Made by a program: the position numbers and the translations under genes. This document shows positions 62,599-64,000 of a stretch of DNA of 64,000 nt, piece after piece. The stretch comes from Actinomycetes bacterium. GTDB lineage: Bacteria > Actinomycetota > Actinomycetes > Mycobacteriales > Mycobacteriaceae. The notes under the pieces were generated by a model. It had not been told where the DNA came from. It saw only the letters and a list, made by a program, of their open reading frames with translations, and did no database searches. Position 1 is the stretch's first letter. Each line of letters begins with the position of its first letter. Location of the stretch: the NCBI GenBank assembly GCA_023404955.1, contig JAEXZY010000052.1, positions 62,001 through 126,000 of the forward strand, written 5' to 3'.

Positions 62599-62874
62599 AT
62601 GTCTTCCCTGACATGCGAGAGATCACAGCTCGCGGTGCCGTGTCATGTCGAGGACCCCGACCTGTGGTTCGCCGAAGACCCGCGCGATCTCGAACGCGCC
62701 AAGGCGCTGTGCGGAGACTGCCCGTTCCGGCGTGAGTGCCTGACCGCAGCGCTGGAACGGCAAGAGCCGTGGGGTGTCTGGGGTGGCGAGATCCTCGAAC
62801 GGGGCACGGTCATCGCACGCAAGAGGCCGCGGGGCCGTCCGCGCAAGGACGCAAAAGACCCAGTGGCGGCGTGA
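62599..62874 (+). CDS. whiB7: Multidrug-resistance regulator WhiB7
   Basis: A 91-residue WhiB factor that turns on intrinsic antibiotic resistance genes with the primary sigma factor. Cluster ligands are Cys15, Cys38, Cys41 and Cys47; GVWGG follows; and the C-terminus has the AT-hook RGRPRK. An extra cysteine at position 6 is not a usual ligand. The ATG at 62599 follows GAAAGGA; a longer frame from 62524 would start inside the attenuator and is rejected. It lies about 340 nt after its own promoter, behind uORF and attenuator. Confidence 0.97.
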   Translation: MSSLTCERSQLAVPCHVEDPDLWFAEDPRDLERAKALCGDCPFRRECLTAALERQEPWGVWGGEILERGTVIARKRPRGRPRKDAKDPVAA

Positions 62875-62890
62875 CCGTCCGACCCCGGCG

Positions 62891-64000
62891 CTACACCGCG
62901 TCGGGGTCGGCGAAGCCGGGCACGGTCCGTTCGGCGATGCTGCGTGTCGGCACGTGGGCATCGAGCTGGCAGGAGATGGCCACGATCGATGCAATCACGC
63001 GCATCGGGATGGCCAGCTTCGGTGGGATGTCCATCTGGCGGGCAGCCTTGATCTGCCCAGCCGCCTTGTCCAGTTCGAGAGTTGTCATGCGCTGCAACCA
63101 TTTACGCGTGTAGTGGAACTCCGGAACTTCCAGCGGCTCGACGTACTGCTTGAGCATGTCGTCGATTTCGCGGGTGGACACCTGCTGGCCTTTCTGGATG
63201 AAGCCGGCCCGCTCCATCGTCGGCAGCAGCTTGTCGTAGTTCTTGTCGAGCGCGTAACGCATGATCTGCCCGAGCTCCACCGGCCAGCCGCCCGGCATCG
63301 GGGCGACCGCCCCGAAGTCGATGACGCCCATCTTGTCCTCGGGCAGCAGCATGAAGTTGCCGGGATGGGCGTCGCCGTGCACCATCTCCAGCCGCGTCGG
63401 CGCGTCGTTGCAGAACTCGAAGAGCCGGGTGGCCATCAGATCCCGCTGTTCCTGCGTGCCCTCACGGATGATCTGCGACAGCGGGATGCCCTCGATCCAC
63501 TCCTGGATCACCACTTTGGGGGCGCTGGCCACCACGTTGGGCACCACGAAGTGCGGATCGCCCGCGTACGCCTTGGCGAAGGCGCGCTGGTTGTCGGCTT
63601 CGAGCCGGTAGTCGAGCTCCATCTCCGTGCGCTCGATCAGCTCGTCGACCACGCCCTGGACGTCGGCGCCGGGGCTGAGCTGCTTGAGCACGCCCACCAT
63701 GCGCTGCATGGTCTTCAGGTCGGCGCGCAGCGCCTCGTCGGCGCCCGGGTACTGGATCTTGACCGCGACCTCGCGACCGTCACCCCATACCGCCTTGTGA
63801 ACCTGGCCGATGCTGGCCGAGGCGACGGACTTGTCGTCGAACGACTGGAACCGGTCACGCCACTTGGTGCCCAGCTGCTGGTCGAGCACCCGGTGCACCT
63901 TTGCTGCGGGCAGCGGTGGCGCCTCGCGCTGCAGCTTCGTCAGCGCCTCCCGGTACGGCTTGCCGTACTGCTCGGGGATGGCGGCCTCCATCACCGACAG
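62891..64000 (-). CDS. ABC1/UbiB atypical kinase family protein, N-terminus beyond the window
   Basis: At least 369 residues of a UbiB/ABC1-type kinase; the reading frame is open through the window edge (LSVMEAAIPEQYG...), so about 80 N-terminal residues are missing. Visible are ASASIGQVHKA (the Ala-rich nucleotide loop), AVKIQYPG (ATP lysine), ERTEMELDYRLEADNQRAF, MVHGDAHPGNFMLL and VIDFGAVAPMP. It matches M. tuberculosis Rv3197. The family supports isoprenoid quinone or lipid metabolism; the mycobacterial substrate is unknown. It converges on whiB7 with 16 bp between stops. Confidence 0.93.
   Translation of the reverse strand: MSVMEAAIPEQYGKPYREALTKLQREAPPLPAAKVHRVLDQQLGTKWRDRFQSFDDKSVASASIGQVHKAVWGDGREVAVKIQYPGADEALRADLKTMQRMVGVLKQLSPGADVQGVVDELIERTEMELDYRLEADNQRAFAKAYAGDPHFVVPNVVASAPKVVIQEWIEGIPLSQIIREGTQEQRDLMATRLFEFCNDAPTRLEMVHGDAHPGNFMLLPEDKMGVIDFGAVAPMPGGWPVELGQIMRYALDKNYDKLLPTMERAGFIQKGQQVSTREIDDMLKQYVEPLEVPEFHYTRKWLQRMTTLELDKAAGQIKAARQMDIPPKLAIPMRVIASIVAISCQLDAHVPTRSIAERTVPGFADPDAV

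Overview
This window is chromosomal DNA from a mycobacterium, most likely a rapid-growing Mycolicibacterium-type species. It is uniformly GC-rich, uses many GTG starts, and carries mycobacterium-specific genes (mtrAB-lpqB, secA1, whiB1, whiB7, fasR, adnAB, a bL37 gene, a DUF3152 protease) in nearly the order of the M. tuberculosis segment Rv3252c to Rv3197. Family and synteny assignments come from recognised protein sequence and remembered gene order; no database was searched. I see no tRNA, rRNA, CRISPR array, prophage or insertion sequence.

Region by region. (1) 1-1.2 kb: end of an alkane hydroxylase gene, two tandem rubredoxins and a TetR regulator. (2) 1.2-7.4 kb: an MFS transporter, sahH, a small lipoprotein gene whose 5' end contains the sahH terminator, a secreted HSL-type esterase, tmk and a 226-residue protein I cannot assign. 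(3) 7.5-12.1 kb: the mtrA-mtrB-lpqB operon with a Rieske-type lipoprotein gene at its end, closed by a strong terminator. (4) 12.3-16.9 kb: a ComF-like phosphoribosyltransferase, the long hibernation factor and secA1. (5) 16.9-24.8 kb: a DUF6459 protein, a Tgs-type acyltransferase with an altered catalytic motif, a BCCT transporter, a ferredoxin-reductase/desaturase pair (Rv3230c-DesA3 type) with matching operators, and an aldo-keto reductase. (6) 24.9-33.5 kb: rsgA, aroA, an SRAP-domain protein, two methyltransferases, an SDR, a YbaK-type deacylase, sigH-rshA, a 30-codon bL37 gene and the biotinylated TB7.3. (7) 33.5-46.2 kb: pdtaS, whiB1 with a recognisable CRP site, a lipid kinase, aroQ, entC, a ParA-like ATPase, rhlE, an MmpS-like protein and fasR. 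(8) 46.4-64 kb: DUF3152 protease, moeZ, an alkyltransferase-like protein, lipV, adnA-adnB, a K+ channel, nudC, mycoredoxin, uvrD2, whiB7 with uORF and attenuator, and a truncated ABC1/UbiB kinase.

Themes: redox and thiol stress (sigH/rshA, mrx1, moeZ, nudC, WhiB proteins), DNA-end processing and repair (adnAB, uvrD2, SRAP, ATL), envelope and cell division signalling (mtrAB-lpqB, secA1), and lipid metabolism (desaturase pair, Tgs, fasR, lipases). The most interesting unexplained material is non-coding: a three-copy intergenic repeat with a nested insertion, paired 31-bp operators at the desaturase genes, a terminator embedded in a coding sequence, and the whiB7 leader. I found no clear candidate for a wholly new multi-gene system.
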